Shown: positions 34,507 through 43,835 of the stretch, in pieces
Position numbering within the stretch: position 1 is the stretch's first letter
Layout of the letters: the number at the start of each line of letters is the position of its first letter
Assembly (NCBI GenBank): GCA_020633675.1
Contig: JACKDE010000002.1
Span: 372,001-436,000 of the forward strand
DNA length: 64,000 nucleotides
Reading direction: 5' to 3'
Origin: Deferribacteres bacterium
Lineage (GTDB): Bacteria; Zhuqueibacterota; Zhuqueibacteria; Zhuqueibacterales; Geothermadaptataceae
Notes under the pieces: model-generated
What the model was told of the DNA's origin: nothing
What the model saw: only the letters and a program-made list of their open reading frames with translations
The model's database searches: none
Position numbers and translations under genes: made by a program

Positions 34507-34878
34507 ATGACAATCGGACAGCTTGAGTCTGAAATCAGCAAAGCGGTGACGCAGTTCGAGCGAGAGCACCTTGGCCGAGGGCCGCGTGAGACACGCACAT
34601 ATATTATACAAGATATCATTTTAGTGCGATTGAAGGGGGTGCTCACTCCGGCGGAAGAGCATTTGGCGCGTTCGGAAGATGGAGCGCAACTCATCAAACA
34701 ATTGCGCATGCGGCTGATCGAAAGCTCACGTTCTTTGCTCGAAAAAATCATTGAAGAGAAAACCAAGGCGAAAATCCTTTCCCTGCATACCGACATCAGC
34801 TCGAAAACAGGTGAGCGGGTTTTTGTGATGATCATGAGCAAAGACCTGGAAAAAATATTCACGCCAAAGCCGCGCTAA
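34507..34878 (+). CDS. DUF2294 family protein
   Basis: An 123-residue protein. Seen: LESEISKAVTQFEREHLGRGPRETRTYIIQDIILVRLKGVLTPAEEHLA at the N-terminus and KAKILSLHTDISSKTGERVFVMIMSKDLE at the C-terminus, which match DUF2294 throughout. The family has no proven function. The ATG at 34507 has GGAG 6 bases before it; the frame opens earlier without a site. It lies 77 bases after the SRPBCC gene and may share its transcript. Confidence 0.85.
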   Translation: MTIGQLESEISKAVTQFEREHLGRGPRETRTYIIQDIILVRLKGVLTPAEEHLARSEDGAQLIKQLRMRLIESSRSLLEKIIEEKTKAKILSLHTDISSKTGERVFVMIMSKDLEKIFTPKPR

Positions 34879-34898
34879 AAAGCGGATTTGACGCAACT

Positions 34899-35051
34899 TT
34901 CGCGGAGACTCAATCGTCTACGCATCAACAAAGTTTCAGTATACCTAATCCGGAAGACAAAATGGAAGCCGCCTGTTAAGGGCGGAAGCTAAGTTGTAGG
35001 CCGGTACTCGATGCTATCTTTAGGTTGGATAGTTGGGTACCGGCTTTTTTT
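34899..35051 (+). promoter_or_regulatory. Structured leader ending in a terminator hairpin before htpX
   Basis: Three stems in 150 bases: GCGGAGAC/GTCTACGC (34902-34909, 34916-34923), GCCGCC/GGGCGG (34968-34973, 34980-34985), and a terminator GCCGGTAC/GTACCGGC (35000-35007, 35037-35044, with an inner CTATC/GATAG pair) followed by seven T. The htpX ribosome site GGAGG begins only 2 bases after the T run. It may just end the upstream unit, or act as an attenuator for htpX. It matches no riboswitch I recognise. Confidence 0.55.
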
Positions 35052-35064
35052 ATGGAGGTCAAAA

Positions 35065-35928
35065 ATGAATACGCTCAAAACAACCATTTTAATGGCAGGG
35101 TTGACAGCCCTGTTTTTGGTGATTGGAAACGCGATTGGCGGGCAAGGCGGCATGATGATCGCCTTTGTGTTCGCCATTGGTATGAATGTGTTCAGCTACT
35201 GGTTCAGTGACAGAATCGTGCTGCGTATGTACAAGGCACAGGAAGTGGGACCGAGTGATGGCACCGGCCTGTACAGTCTGGTAAATGAGCTATCGGTGCG
35301 GGCCGGGTTGCCGATGCCGAAAGTCTACGTCATCCCGGGTGATCAGCCGAACGCCTTCGCAACGGGGCGCAACCCACAAAACTCGGCGGTCGCCTTCACG
35401 GAAGGCATCATGCATATGATGGACCGCGAGGAGCTGTCTGGTGTGATCGCTCACGAACTTGCACATATCAAGAATCGCGACATTCTGATCAGCACTATTG
35501 CGGCTACGTTTGCCGGTGCGATTACGATGCTGGCGAACATGGCGCAGTGGGCCATGATTTTTGGCGGCATGCAAGGTGATGATGAAGACGAAGGCGGCGG
35601 TCTGATCGGCACGCTGCTGATGGCGATTCTGGCACCCATCGCTGCCATGCTAATTCAGATGGCTATTTCGCGCTCGCGCGAATATCTGGCGGATGCGGAA
35701 GGAGCCCGAATTTCCGGTAATCCAAGCTATCTGGCACGTGCATTACGAAAATTGCAGTACGGTACGGAAAGAATTCCAATGCATGCCAGTCCGGCGACTT
35801 CGCACCTGTTTATTGCCAATCCGTTGCGTGGCGGCGGTTTCGTTAACTTGTTTAGCACCCACCCACCGATGGATGAGCGGATCGAACGTTTGGAGAAAAT
35901 GGCGCTTTCGCGCTCACATTACGCCTGA
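35065..35928 (+). CDS. htpX: HtpX zinc membrane protease
   Basis: A 287-residue inner-membrane M48 protease that degrades damaged membrane proteins. Seen: two N-terminal membrane helices (about 7-22 and 29-46), catalytic HELAH (His130, Glu131, His134), ligand Glu in [11 protein letters not shown], two later hydrophobic segments (about 140-160, 180-200) and HPPMDERI near the end. The start at 35065 has GGAGG 6 bases upstream. It heads a plus-strand series with respiratory and ion-exchange genes; a structured leader precedes it. Confidence 0.96.
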   Translation: MNTLKTTILMAGLTALFLVIGNAIGGQGGMMIAFVFAIGMNVFSYWFSDRIVLRMYKAQEVGPSDGTGLYSLVNELSVRAGLPMPKVYVIPGDQPNAFATGRNPQNSAVAFTEGIMHMMDREELSGVIAHELAHIKNRDILISTIAATFAGAITMLANMAQWAMIFGGMQGDDEDEGGGLIGTLLMAILAPIAAMLIQMAISRSREYLADAEGARISGNPSYLARALRKLQYGTERIPMHASPATSHLFIANPLRGGGFVNLFSTHPPMDERIERLEKMALSRSHYA

Positions 35929-35939
35929 TGTTACGGGTT

Positions 35940-36000
35940 GGAAATGGCTGCGCAGCCACTGCCTGAACGCAGAAAATTGCTGCAGGCCATTTCCGGTCTT
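35940..36000 (+). terminator. Possible terminator between htpX and the NADH dehydrogenase gene
   Basis: GGAAATGGC (35940-35948) pairs with GCCATTTCC (35986-35994), with further internal pairing, followed by GGTCTTTTTA. The loop is long and the T run is offset, so it may be only partly effective. Confidence 0.4.
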
Positions 36001-36068
36001 TTTAGCCGTTCCAGCGGCGATTGTTGAAAGAAGAGTCTGGGTAGCTTCAGACCGAAAGGAGTGTCGCG

Positions 36069-37460
36069 ATGAAACGAAAAAAATCCACAGTATCCTTTTC
36101 ATCGGATAAGAACGCCAGCCGCGAGCATGTCGTCATTGTTGGTGGTGGATTTGCCGGGTTGTATGCTGCACTCTCACTCGGCAAAAGCAACATGCGCGTG
36201 ACGCTCATCGACAAGCGCAACTTTCATCTCTTTCAGCCTCTTCTTTATCAAGTGGCTACAGGTGGTTTGTCACCCGGAGATATTGCCTCGCCGTTGCGCG
36301 CAGTGTTGAATCGCTATGATAATATCACTGTGCTTAATGAAGAAGTGATCGATATCGATCCGGTGGACAAACGTGTGATCACCCACCATCGTTCGCTCTG
36401 CTACAACGCCGTCGTCGTCGCGGCCGGGGCAACGCACCACCATTTCGGTAACAGCGAGTTTGAAGCCGTTGCACCACCGCTCAAGACAATCGAACATGCA
36501 TTGGACATGCGAACGCGCATTTTGCGTGCATTTGAGCAAGCCGAGCGCGAAACTGACCCAATCAAGCGCAAGGCTCTGCTGACGTTCGTGATTGTTGGTG
36601 GCGGTCCCACGGGGGTCGAATTGGCAGGTGCTTTGACAGAATTGGCATACAATACGCTCGCGAAAGATTTTCGCAATTTTGATCCAATGGAAGCGGATGT
36701 TGTTTTGCTTGAAGGTGCAGAGCGTCTGTTGCCGAGCTATCCACCTGTGTTATCCCGCAGAGCTGCGAAACAGCTTTGGGATATTGGCGCCACAATTTTG
36801 ACCGATACAATGCTGGAGTCGATCGATGGCGACCGGCTGAGGCTGAAAGTGGGCGAAATGCGCCAGGTTGTGCGAGCCCAAACGGTACTGTGGGCTGCAG
36901 GTGTGAAAGCGGCGCCATTGGGCGAGTTGCTTTGTCAGCGCGTCGGCCTGCAACCGGATCGACTCGGCCGCGTGCCAGTGATGCCCGACCTGAGTATCAG
37001 GGGCTATCCTGATTTTTTTGTGCTTGGCGATCTTGCGAATTTTTCGCATCAGAATGGCAAGCCGCTGCCGGGCATCGCACCGGTTGCCATGCAACAAGGC
37101 CGCTACGTGGCAAAATTGCTCATCAATCGTCAGCGCGGCAAGACAATGCCAGCGTTCCGCTATCGCGACAAAGGTAGTCTGGCCGTGATTGGCCGCAATG
37201 CTGCTGTCGCTGATTTTGGCCGGTTGCGGCTTTCAGGCTTTCCTGCCTGGATATTGTGGGCAGTGGTGCACATCCGCTATTTGATCGAGTTCGATAACAA
37301 GTTTATCGTGCTATTTCAGTGGGCCTGGAACTACTTCACCCGCAAACGCGGCGCGCGCTTGATCACGTTGGCAGAATCGAGACAGATGAGAAAACAACAA
37401 ACAAAGAAGGAAAAGTCAAAAAGAAAAGTATTGAACGTGTCTGCATTTGCAGGCCAGTAA
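36069..37460 (+). CDS. ndh: Type II NADH dehydrogenase (non-proton-pumping)
   Basis: A 463-residue FAD enzyme passing electrons from NADH to quinone at the inner membrane without pumping. Seen: FAD motif HVVIVGGGFAGLYAALSL, FHLFQPLLYQVATGGL (family hallmark near the flavin), NADH motif TFVIVGGGPTGVELAGAL, FVLGDLANF, and a C-terminal amphipathic/hydrophobic membrane anchor (about 375-425) followed by a very Lys/Arg-rich tail (about 435-455). AGGAG 7 bases before the ATG supports the start. nhaA follows 15 bases later. Confidence 0.95.
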   Translation: MKRKKSTVSFSSDKNASREHVVIVGGGFAGLYAALSLGKSNMRVTLIDKRNFHLFQPLLYQVATGGLSPGDIASPLRAVLNRYDNITVLNEEVIDIDPVDKRVITHHRSLCYNAVVVAAGATHHHFGNSEFEAVAPPLKTIEHALDMRTRILRAFEQAERETDPIKRKALLTFVIVGGGPTGVELAGALTELAYNTLAKDFRNFDPMEADVVLLEGAERLLPSYPPVLSRRAAKQLWDIGATILTDTMLESIDGDRLRLKVGEMRQVVRAQTVLWAAGVKAAPLGELLCQRVGLQPDRLGRVPVMPDLSIRGYPDFFVLGDLANFSHQNGKPLPGIAPVAMQQGRYVAKLLINRQRGKTMPAFRYRDKGSLAVIGRNAAVADFGRLRLSGFPAWILWAVVHIRYLIEFDNKFIVLFQWAWNYFTRKRGARLITLAESRQMRKQQTKKEKSKRKVLNVSAFAGQ

Positions 37461-37475
37461 GGAAAGGAAGGAAAA

Positions 37476-38828
37476 ATGGCACATTCGGAACTCACGGCGA
37501 CATTGGAGCGGGCACACCAGCCGCCCATTCAGAAAATTCTAAAGCCGATTCAATCATTTATCAAACTGGAGACCTCCGGCGGGATATTGCTTTTGCTTTG
37601 TACCGTCGTTGCCTTGGTCTGGGCTAACTCGCCATGGAGCAACTCTTACACGAGCTTATGGCAAACTCCGTTCACTATCGGCTTCGGCGAGTTCGTGCTG
37701 AACAAAGCTTTCATTTTATGGATAAATGATGGCCTGATGGCGATTTTCTTTTTTGTGGTTGGATTGGAGATAAAGAGGGAACTGCTGTCTGGGGAGCTAT
37801 CGTCTTTTCGCAAAGCAGCACTGCCGATTGCGGCTGCAATTGGCGGAATGGTCGTTCCCGCCGGGATTTATTTTTTAATCAACAGGGGCACTGAGGGCGC
37901 GGCTGGTTGGGGTATTCCCATGGCAACGGATATCGCTTTTGCGCTTGGCGTGCTTGCCATGCTGGGCAAACGTGCCCCGCTCGCGTTGAAGATTTTTCTG
38001 ACCGCACTCGCCATTGTTGATGATATCGGCGCCGTTTTGGTGATTGCGCTGTTTTACACCGCCCAAATCTCATGGACAAGCTTGGGGATAGGAGCGATTT
38101 TGCTGGTGGCATTGTTTGCCGCAAATCGCCTCGGCGTTCGTGCGATCCTCGTATACATGATTTTAGGTGCTGCTCTGTGGCTGGCATTCTTGAAATCCGG
38201 TGTGCACGCAACCATTGCCGGCGTTTTGCTGGCTTTTACGATTCCCGCGCGATCCGTAATCGATCACAATGCGTTTCGGTCACTCTTGAATGCGGTTTCC
38301 GATAAACTGGTGAAGCGCAATGACGAACGCGAAGACAAGGAAAAAACGGAAGACGAACAAGCTGCCGTTCATACCCTGGAAAAAGCCTGCGAAATGGTCG
38401 AGTCACCATTGCAACGACTTGAACATGGCTTGCACCCCTGGGTGACCTATATGATCATACCGGTTTTTGCTTTAGCCAATGCAGGTGTGACGATTTCCGG
38501 TTCATTCACTGCGTCGTTGACCAGCCAGGTGAGTTTGGGCATCATTTTCGGTTTGATTTTTGGTAAACAGATTGGTGTCACACTTTTTTCGTGGCTGGCC
38601 GTCAAAACCAAAATGGCCGATTTGCCCGCAAATGTCAGCTGGCGGCAAATTTATGGTGTGAGTTGTTTGGCAGGAATCGGCTTTACAATGTCATTGTTTA
38701 TCGCTACCTTGGGATTTGGCGAGTCGATGAACCTGACCTACTCCAAAATTGGTATTTTGGCTGCTTCGTTGATTTCGGGGATTGCCGGTTGGCTTTTGCT
38801 GTTCAGCACCAGGCCAGCTGATTCCTGA
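37476..38828 (+). CDS. nhaA: Na+/H+ antiporter NhaA
   Basis: A 450-residue antiporter with about 12 membrane helices exchanging protons for sodium. Seen: ETSGGILLLLCTVVALVWANSPWS, WINDGLMAIFFFVVGLEIKRELL, the ion-site pair DD in LALAIVDDIGAVLVIALFY, FALANAGV and the C-terminal ISCLAGIGFTMSLFI type motif (VSCLAGIGFTMSLFI). A charged cytoplasmic insert (about 275-305, NDEREDKEKTEDEQAAVH) is longer than in E. coli. It sits directly after ndh and before another cation antiporter. Confidence 0.97.
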   Translation: MAHSELTATLERAHQPPIQKILKPIQSFIKLETSGGILLLLCTVVALVWANSPWSNSYTSLWQTPFTIGFGEFVLNKAFILWINDGLMAIFFFVVGLEIKRELLSGELSSFRKAALPIAAAIGGMVVPAGIYFLINRGTEGAAGWGIPMATDIAFALGVLAMLGKRAPLALKIFLTALAIVDDIGAVLVIALFYTAQISWTSLGIGAILLVALFAANRLGVRAILVYMILGAALWLAFLKSGVHATIAGVLLAFTIPARSVIDHNAFRSLLNAVSDKLVKRNDEREDKEKTEDEQAAVHTLEKACEMVESPLQRLEHGLHPWVTYMIIPVFALANAGVTISGSFTASLTSQVSLGIIFGLIFGKQIGVTLFSWLAVKTKMADLPANVSWRQIYGVSCLAGIGFTMSLFIATLGFGESMNLTYSKIGILAASLISGIAGWLLLFSTRPADS

Positions 38829-38867
38829 GTTCAGCTGTTTACGGCCAGATACTGCAGGAAACTCGCA

Positions 38868-38908
38868 AAAGGACAGATTCGGCAACGCCCCGGATTTGTC
38901 CTTTCTTA
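38868..38908 (+). terminator. Terminator-like hairpin after nhaA
   Basis: The 15-base arms AAAGGACAGATTCGG (38868-38882) and CCGGATTTGTCCTTT (38890-38904) pair with two mismatches around a 7-base loop. They are followed by CTTAATT, so the T tract is weak. Confidence 0.55.
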
Positions 38909-38964
38909 ATTGCAGTATTTTTCACTCAACTTATGTGCAGCACTTGAAAATTTGAAAGATGTAA

Positions 38965-40047
38965 ATGGTTATTCTCACTTTTGTTATTGGATTGGTATTG
39001 CTTTTTGTGGGGGCAGATTTGCTGGTGCGTGGTGCATCGCGCCTCGCAATCATATTGGGACTAACACCGTTGGTCGTCGGTTTAACCATTGTTGCCTTTG
39101 GAACCAGTGCGCCAGAAGGTGCAACCAGCATCGCGGCTGCGTTGCGAGATCAGCCTGACCTGGCCCTTGGCAACGTCATCGGCAGCAACATTATGAATGT
39201 GCTGGTGGTACTCGGGATGGCGGCAATGATCAAGCCCTTGGTTGTTTCACGGCAGTTGCTCCACATTGATGTGCCGATCATGATAGCAGTTTCGGTGCTT
39301 CTTTACGTGTTTGCACTCAATGGCGTGATTTCGAGATTTGAAAGCGGGATTTTGCTGCTCGGTATCGTCGTTTATACCAGTTGGATGATTCGCAAAAGCC
39401 GCAAGGAAAGCCAAAGCGGAGCTAAAAAAACAAGGCAGGTCCAAACGAACAAACTCACCATTGCTCGCTACACTGCGTTTGTGCTTGTCGGTTTGGTGAT
39501 GTTGGTTTTTGGCGCAGAGTATCTTGTCGAAGCGGCGAGCACTATCGCCCGGCAAATTGGCTTGAGTGAACTGATCATCGGTCTGACCGTGATCGCATTT
39601 GGCACATCATTGCCCGAAATCGCCACCTCGCTGATGGCTGCTTTTAAGCAGGAGCGCGATATTGCCATCGGCAATGTGATCGGCAGCAATATTTCAAATG
39701 TTCTGATGATTCTCGGTGTGACCGGGCTGGTCGCCCCGAACGGGATTTCCGTTGCACCGGCTGCGCTCAATTTTGACCTGCCATTCATGATCGCGGTAGC
39801 GATCGCATGTTTGCCGATTTTTTTTACAGGCCATCGCATCGGGCGTCGGGAAGGTGCGCTGCTTTTTGGCTATTACATTGTGTATGTAGGCTATTTGGTG
39901 CTGGACGCTTCCGGCCACGATGCACAGCAAACCTACAGTACGGTCATGTTTGCCTTTGTGACACCGCTTATTTTTATAACGCTCTTGACGCTGGCAACGC
40001 TTGCATGGCGAAAAAAGCACCGGGAACTGGCAGCGCAGAAGCAGTGA
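38965..40047 (+). CDS. Ca2+/Na+ (CaCA family) antiporter
   Basis: A 360-residue protein with two homologous halves, about ten helices. Seen: VAFGTSAPE and GNVIGSNIMNVL in the first half, VIAFGTSLPE and GNVIGSNISNVL in the second; the two Glu are the cation ligands. A charged loop (about 140-165) separates the halves. Like YrbG, it would exchange calcium or sodium across the inner membrane. The ATG is 136 bases after nhaA, beyond a hairpin. Confidence 0.95.
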   Translation: MVILTFVIGLVLLFVGADLLVRGASRLAIILGLTPLVVGLTIVAFGTSAPEGATSIAAALRDQPDLALGNVIGSNIMNVLVVLGMAAMIKPLVVSRQLLHIDVPIMIAVSVLLYVFALNGVISRFESGILLLGIVVYTSWMIRKSRKESQSGAKKTRQVQTNKLTIARYTAFVLVGLVMLVFGAEYLVEAASTIARQIGLSELIIGLTVIAFGTSLPEIATSLMAAFKQERDIAIGNVIGSNISNVLMILGVTGLVAPNGISVAPAALNFDLPFMIAVAIACLPIFFTGHRIGRREGALLFGYYIVYVGYLVLDASGHDAQQTYSTVMFAFVTPLIFITLLTLATLAWRKKHRELAAQKQ

Positions 40048-40110
40048 AATGAATTGTGATGAAATAGATGATTGCTGCGACGTGTTGATTTTTGAAGAAA
40101 GGAGATCATC

Positions 40111-41196
<1,086 letters not shown>

Positions 41197-41269
41197 AGGA
41201 ACCGGTGAGTTGCGCCTCGCAAAGTGCCAAGCCTGCTGATGCTCAATTCAAAACAGGGAGATCAGATTT

Positions 41270-41803
41270 TTGTTCAGTTTTGTAGCGGCAGTCAATTTTA
41301 TTGGCTACCAGGCGGGGTGGTTTTGTTGCGTGCTTGGTGCTGCACATGGCTATCCCTACCTTGGGCCTATTTTCGTCGTTTTGTTTTTAGCCTGGCATTT
41401 TCACACTGTGAAGCAGCGCGCACAGGAAATGCGCTTTGTGCTGATGGTTGCAGCGCTGGGGCTGGTTGCCGACAGTCTTTTCAAGGCAACCGGGCTGTTG
41501 AAATATGCCAGTCCGGTGCCGGATGTCAGCTGGCTGGCGCCGATTTGGATTGTTGCCATTTGGGCTTTGTTTGCCAGCTCGCTGAACTCATCACTGCGGT
41601 GGCTGCGAGGACGAGGAGTGCTTTCATTGGCATTTGGAGCAATATTGGGCCCGATGAGTTATTTGGCTGGTGAGCGCATCGGCGCCGCGATGCTCGGCCC
41701 AAACAGGGTGCTTGTCATCGCGGTGCTGTCGATCGTTTGGGCTGCGGTGATGCCAACACTCATGCATCTTTCGGAACTCATCATTCCAGAAGACGCCGCA
41801 TAG
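41270..41803 (+). CDS. DUF2878 family membrane protein
   Basis: A 177-residue protein with five or six membrane helices. Seen: AAVNFIGYQAGWFCCVLGAAHG at the N-terminus and DVSWLAPIWIVAIWALFASSL in the middle, as in DUF2878. It appears to start with TTG, with GGGAGA 8 bases upstream. From what I know, DUF2878 genes recur in light- and singlet-oxygen-induced lipid-modification clusters. The photoreceptor unit lies 6 kb away, so a link is only suggestive. Confidence 0.82.
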   Translation: MFSFVAAVNFIGYQAGWFCCVLGAAHGYPYLGPIFVVLFLAWHFHTVKQRAQEMRFVLMVAALGLVADSLFKATGLLKYASPVPDVSWLAPIWIVAIWALFASSLNSSLRWLRGRGVLSLAFGAILGPMSYLAGERIGAAMLGPNRVLVIAVLSIVWAAVMPTLMHLSELIIPEDAA

Positions 41804-41822
41804 ATTTAATCTTTCCGAAAGC

Positions 41823-42251
41823 ATGAATTACGTTGATTTCGAAGTCTTAAGCACGATACAATTGGCCATGTCCTGGGGACTGTTTGGCCTGATATGGATT
41901 GTGCAGTTGGTGCATTATCCGGCTTTTCGATTTGTCGGTGCTGAACAGTTTGCTTCTTTCCACAAGCACCACACCTTTTCAATATCTTTAATTGTGATGC
42001 CGCTCATGCTTATTGAGTTGGGAGTTTCGACTCTCATCGTCTTAAAAGAGCCGCAAGAGCTGGTAGGGTTGCTCATTTTTTTGATTGTTTTGGCCATTTG
42101 GGGGAGCACATTTTTGCTGCAGGTACCAGTGCATCGCGCGCTGGCATCTGGCAAAGATGAAAAGAAAATCGATCGTTTGGTTCGGAGCAACTGGTTGCGA
42201 ACCATGTTGTGGTCTGCGAAAGCGGTGCTGGTGAGCTGGGAAAATTTTTGA
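41823..42251 (+). CDS. Small conserved membrane protein of unknown function
   Basis: A 142-residue protein with four predicted helices. The pattern LFGLIWIVQLVHYPAFRFVGAEQFASFHKHH followed by ISLIVMPLMLIELGVS is conserved-looking and resembles small membrane proteins of Bacteroidota-type genomes, but I know of no function. His32 and the HKHH cluster near helix ends could bind metal or heme. It begins 19 bases after the DUF2878 gene, so the two are probably co-transcribed. Confidence 0.72.
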   Translation: MNYVDFEVLSTIQLAMSWGLFGLIWIVQLVHYPAFRFVGAEQFASFHKHHTFSISLIVMPLMLIELGVSTLIVLKEPQELVGLLIFLIVLAIWGSTFLLQVPVHRALASGKDEKKIDRLVRSNWLRTMLWSAKAVLVSWENF

Positions 42252-42352
42252 CGATGGCCAGGGGCAGAAAAAAAGCCCATCTTAAGCTGCAATATTATTG
42301 AGAATTTCTCAAGGTTTTCCGGCAAAGCGAATATTTTTTCAATTTTTGTGAT

Positions 42353-42385
42353 AAAAAGCAGAACTGAAAAGTTCTGCTTTTTTTA
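42353..42385. terminator. Bidirectional terminator between convergent genes
   Basis: AGCAGAAC (42358-42365) pairs with GTTCTGCT (42371-42378). A T run follows on the plus strand (42379-42384) and an A run precedes (42353-42357), giving a T run on the minus strand too. It serves both the small membrane protein gene and the TolC-like gene. Confidence 0.9.
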
Positions 42386-43690
42386 TTCGATTTCAAGCCG
42401 TCCGGTCAGACGATCGATCGCAATGCGGCTCAGACGAGCCTGGAAGCGCGCAGCAATCAAAGCAGATTCGGCGCGGATCAGATTGACTTGAGCATCGCGA
42501 AACTCGATTGAGCTGGTCGCACCGATTTCGTAGCGGTCTTGTTGCAGCGCGAGATTTTGCTGGGCAGCCTGGACATTTTGCTCTTCGAGCGCAACCAGGG
42601 CCAGGCGTTTCTCCAGTGTCAGGTGCTGCTCTCGAACTTGAGCGCTGAGCGCATTGCGGGCATCCTTCAAAACAAGCACGCTGTTTTCTGCTGCCAGCCG
42701 GGCATTTTGTACATCGATGCGATTGCGGAAGCCATTAAAAAGGTTGAGCGACAGATTTAAGCGGACACTGGCATCTTTGCTGGTGGAGTTGATATCCTCC
42801 GCGAAATTGGGCGAATCGCTGGAAGTCGTGCGATCGCTGTAACCGTAGCTGGCGTTGAGCGCAAGGCGAGGCAGGAAGCCTGCCCGCGCCAAACGGATAT
42901 TCTGTTGCGCAATGTTGGCATCGTGCTGGGCAGCCCGGTACGCGCTGTTGTTTTCCAGCGCCAACTGCAAAAGCTGTTCGAGCGGCAAATCAAGCGGTGG
43001 AATGGTGATTTCTTCTTTGACGGCAAAGCTGGTAGCAGGGTCCCGGGCTAATAAAATATTGAGCACTTGCTGAGCGATTTCTACCCGCAGCTGCTGGTCG
43101 AGCACATTTGCCTGATCGTTGTTGAGCGCGACTTGTGCGTTGAGGAGATCGGTGGATGACGCTCCACCCAGCTCATTGCGCACACGCTCCTTGTCAAAGC
43201 GGGTCTGCGAAATATCACGCGCCGACATCGCGACATCGAGCAGCATCTGCTGTTGCACCAAATCAAAATAGGCACGCAGGATTTCCACAACCGTAGTTTC
43301 TATGATCGAGCGTGCCTGTACTGTTCCCATTCTTGCCAACTCGTCGTAGCGTTTTTTTTCGGCAAACATGGACATGCCGTCAAAAAGCGTCCAATTCAGC
43401 GCAATTGTGGCGTCGAGTGAGCGCGTGTCAGACGAACCAAAACTGAACGGTGAGTTGGTTTCCTGGTCGGAGCGGCTCAAGCCGGTTCCGCCATCAATGC
43501 CGAGCGTTGGCAACAGGGCAGCTGTACCCAGGCCGCTGCTGTTGTGTGCAATGGTAGCCTGATTGCGGGCGATGCGTACCGAGTAGTTGTTTTCGAGACC
43601 GGTGCGAATGGCCTCTTCAGCCGTCATTTCTGTTTGTGCTTGTAGCGGCAGCGCGAAGAAGCACACGAAAAGCGTAAGTTTTTTCATCAT
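42383..43690 (-). CDS. TolC-family outer-membrane efflux protein
   Basis: A 435-residue exported protein. Seen: signal peptide (KKLTLFVCFFALPLQAQ), then two TolC repeats: long helical coiled-coil stretches (NQATIAHNSSG, QVALNNDQANVLDQQLRVEIAQQVLN, ALSAQVREQHLTLEKRLALVALEEQNVQAAQQNLALQQDRYEIG) flanking barrel strands. It would form the outer-membrane channel of a tripartite pump. The membrane-fusion and inner-membrane parts are not adjacent. Three ATGs (43696, 43690, 43687) compete; GGAA upstream best suits 43690 or 43687. Confidence 0.9.
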   Translation of the reverse strand: MMKKLTLFVCFFALPLQAQTEMTAEEAIRTGLENNYSVRIARNQATIAHNSSGLGTAALLPTLGIDGGTGLSRSDQETNSPFSFGSSDTRSLDATIALNWTLFDGMSMFAEKKRYDELARMGTVQARSIIETTVVEILRAYFDLVQQQMLLDVAMSARDISQTRFDKERVRNELGGASSTDLLNAQVALNNDQANVLDQQLRVEIAQQVLNILLARDPATSFAVKEEITIPPLDLPLEQLLQLALENNSAYRAAQHDANIAQQNIRLARAGFLPRLALNASYGYSDRTTSSDSPNFAEDINSTSKDASVRLNLSLNLFNGFRNRIDVQNARLAAENSVLVLKDARNALSAQVREQHLTLEKRLALVALEEQNVQAAQQNLALQQDRYEIGATSSIEFRDAQVNLIRAESALIAARFQARLSRIAIDRLTGRLEIE

Positions 43691-43835
43691 ATGCATTCCA
43701 GTTCAACAAGCCGCGAACGAATCGGGCCAGGCTTTCATTCGATTGTTTAGTTTTTCATCATTCTTTTTCACGTGCGCAGTATCCGTTTAAAATAGACTAT
43801 GGCGGTGGAAAATCCGCTATGATTTCAGTGATCGA

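Noticed and set aside
34899..35051. Known riboswitch class before htpX
   Set aside because: Compared by eye with c-di-GMP-I, SAM, TPP and fluoride consensus motifs; none fits, so only a structured leader is claimed.
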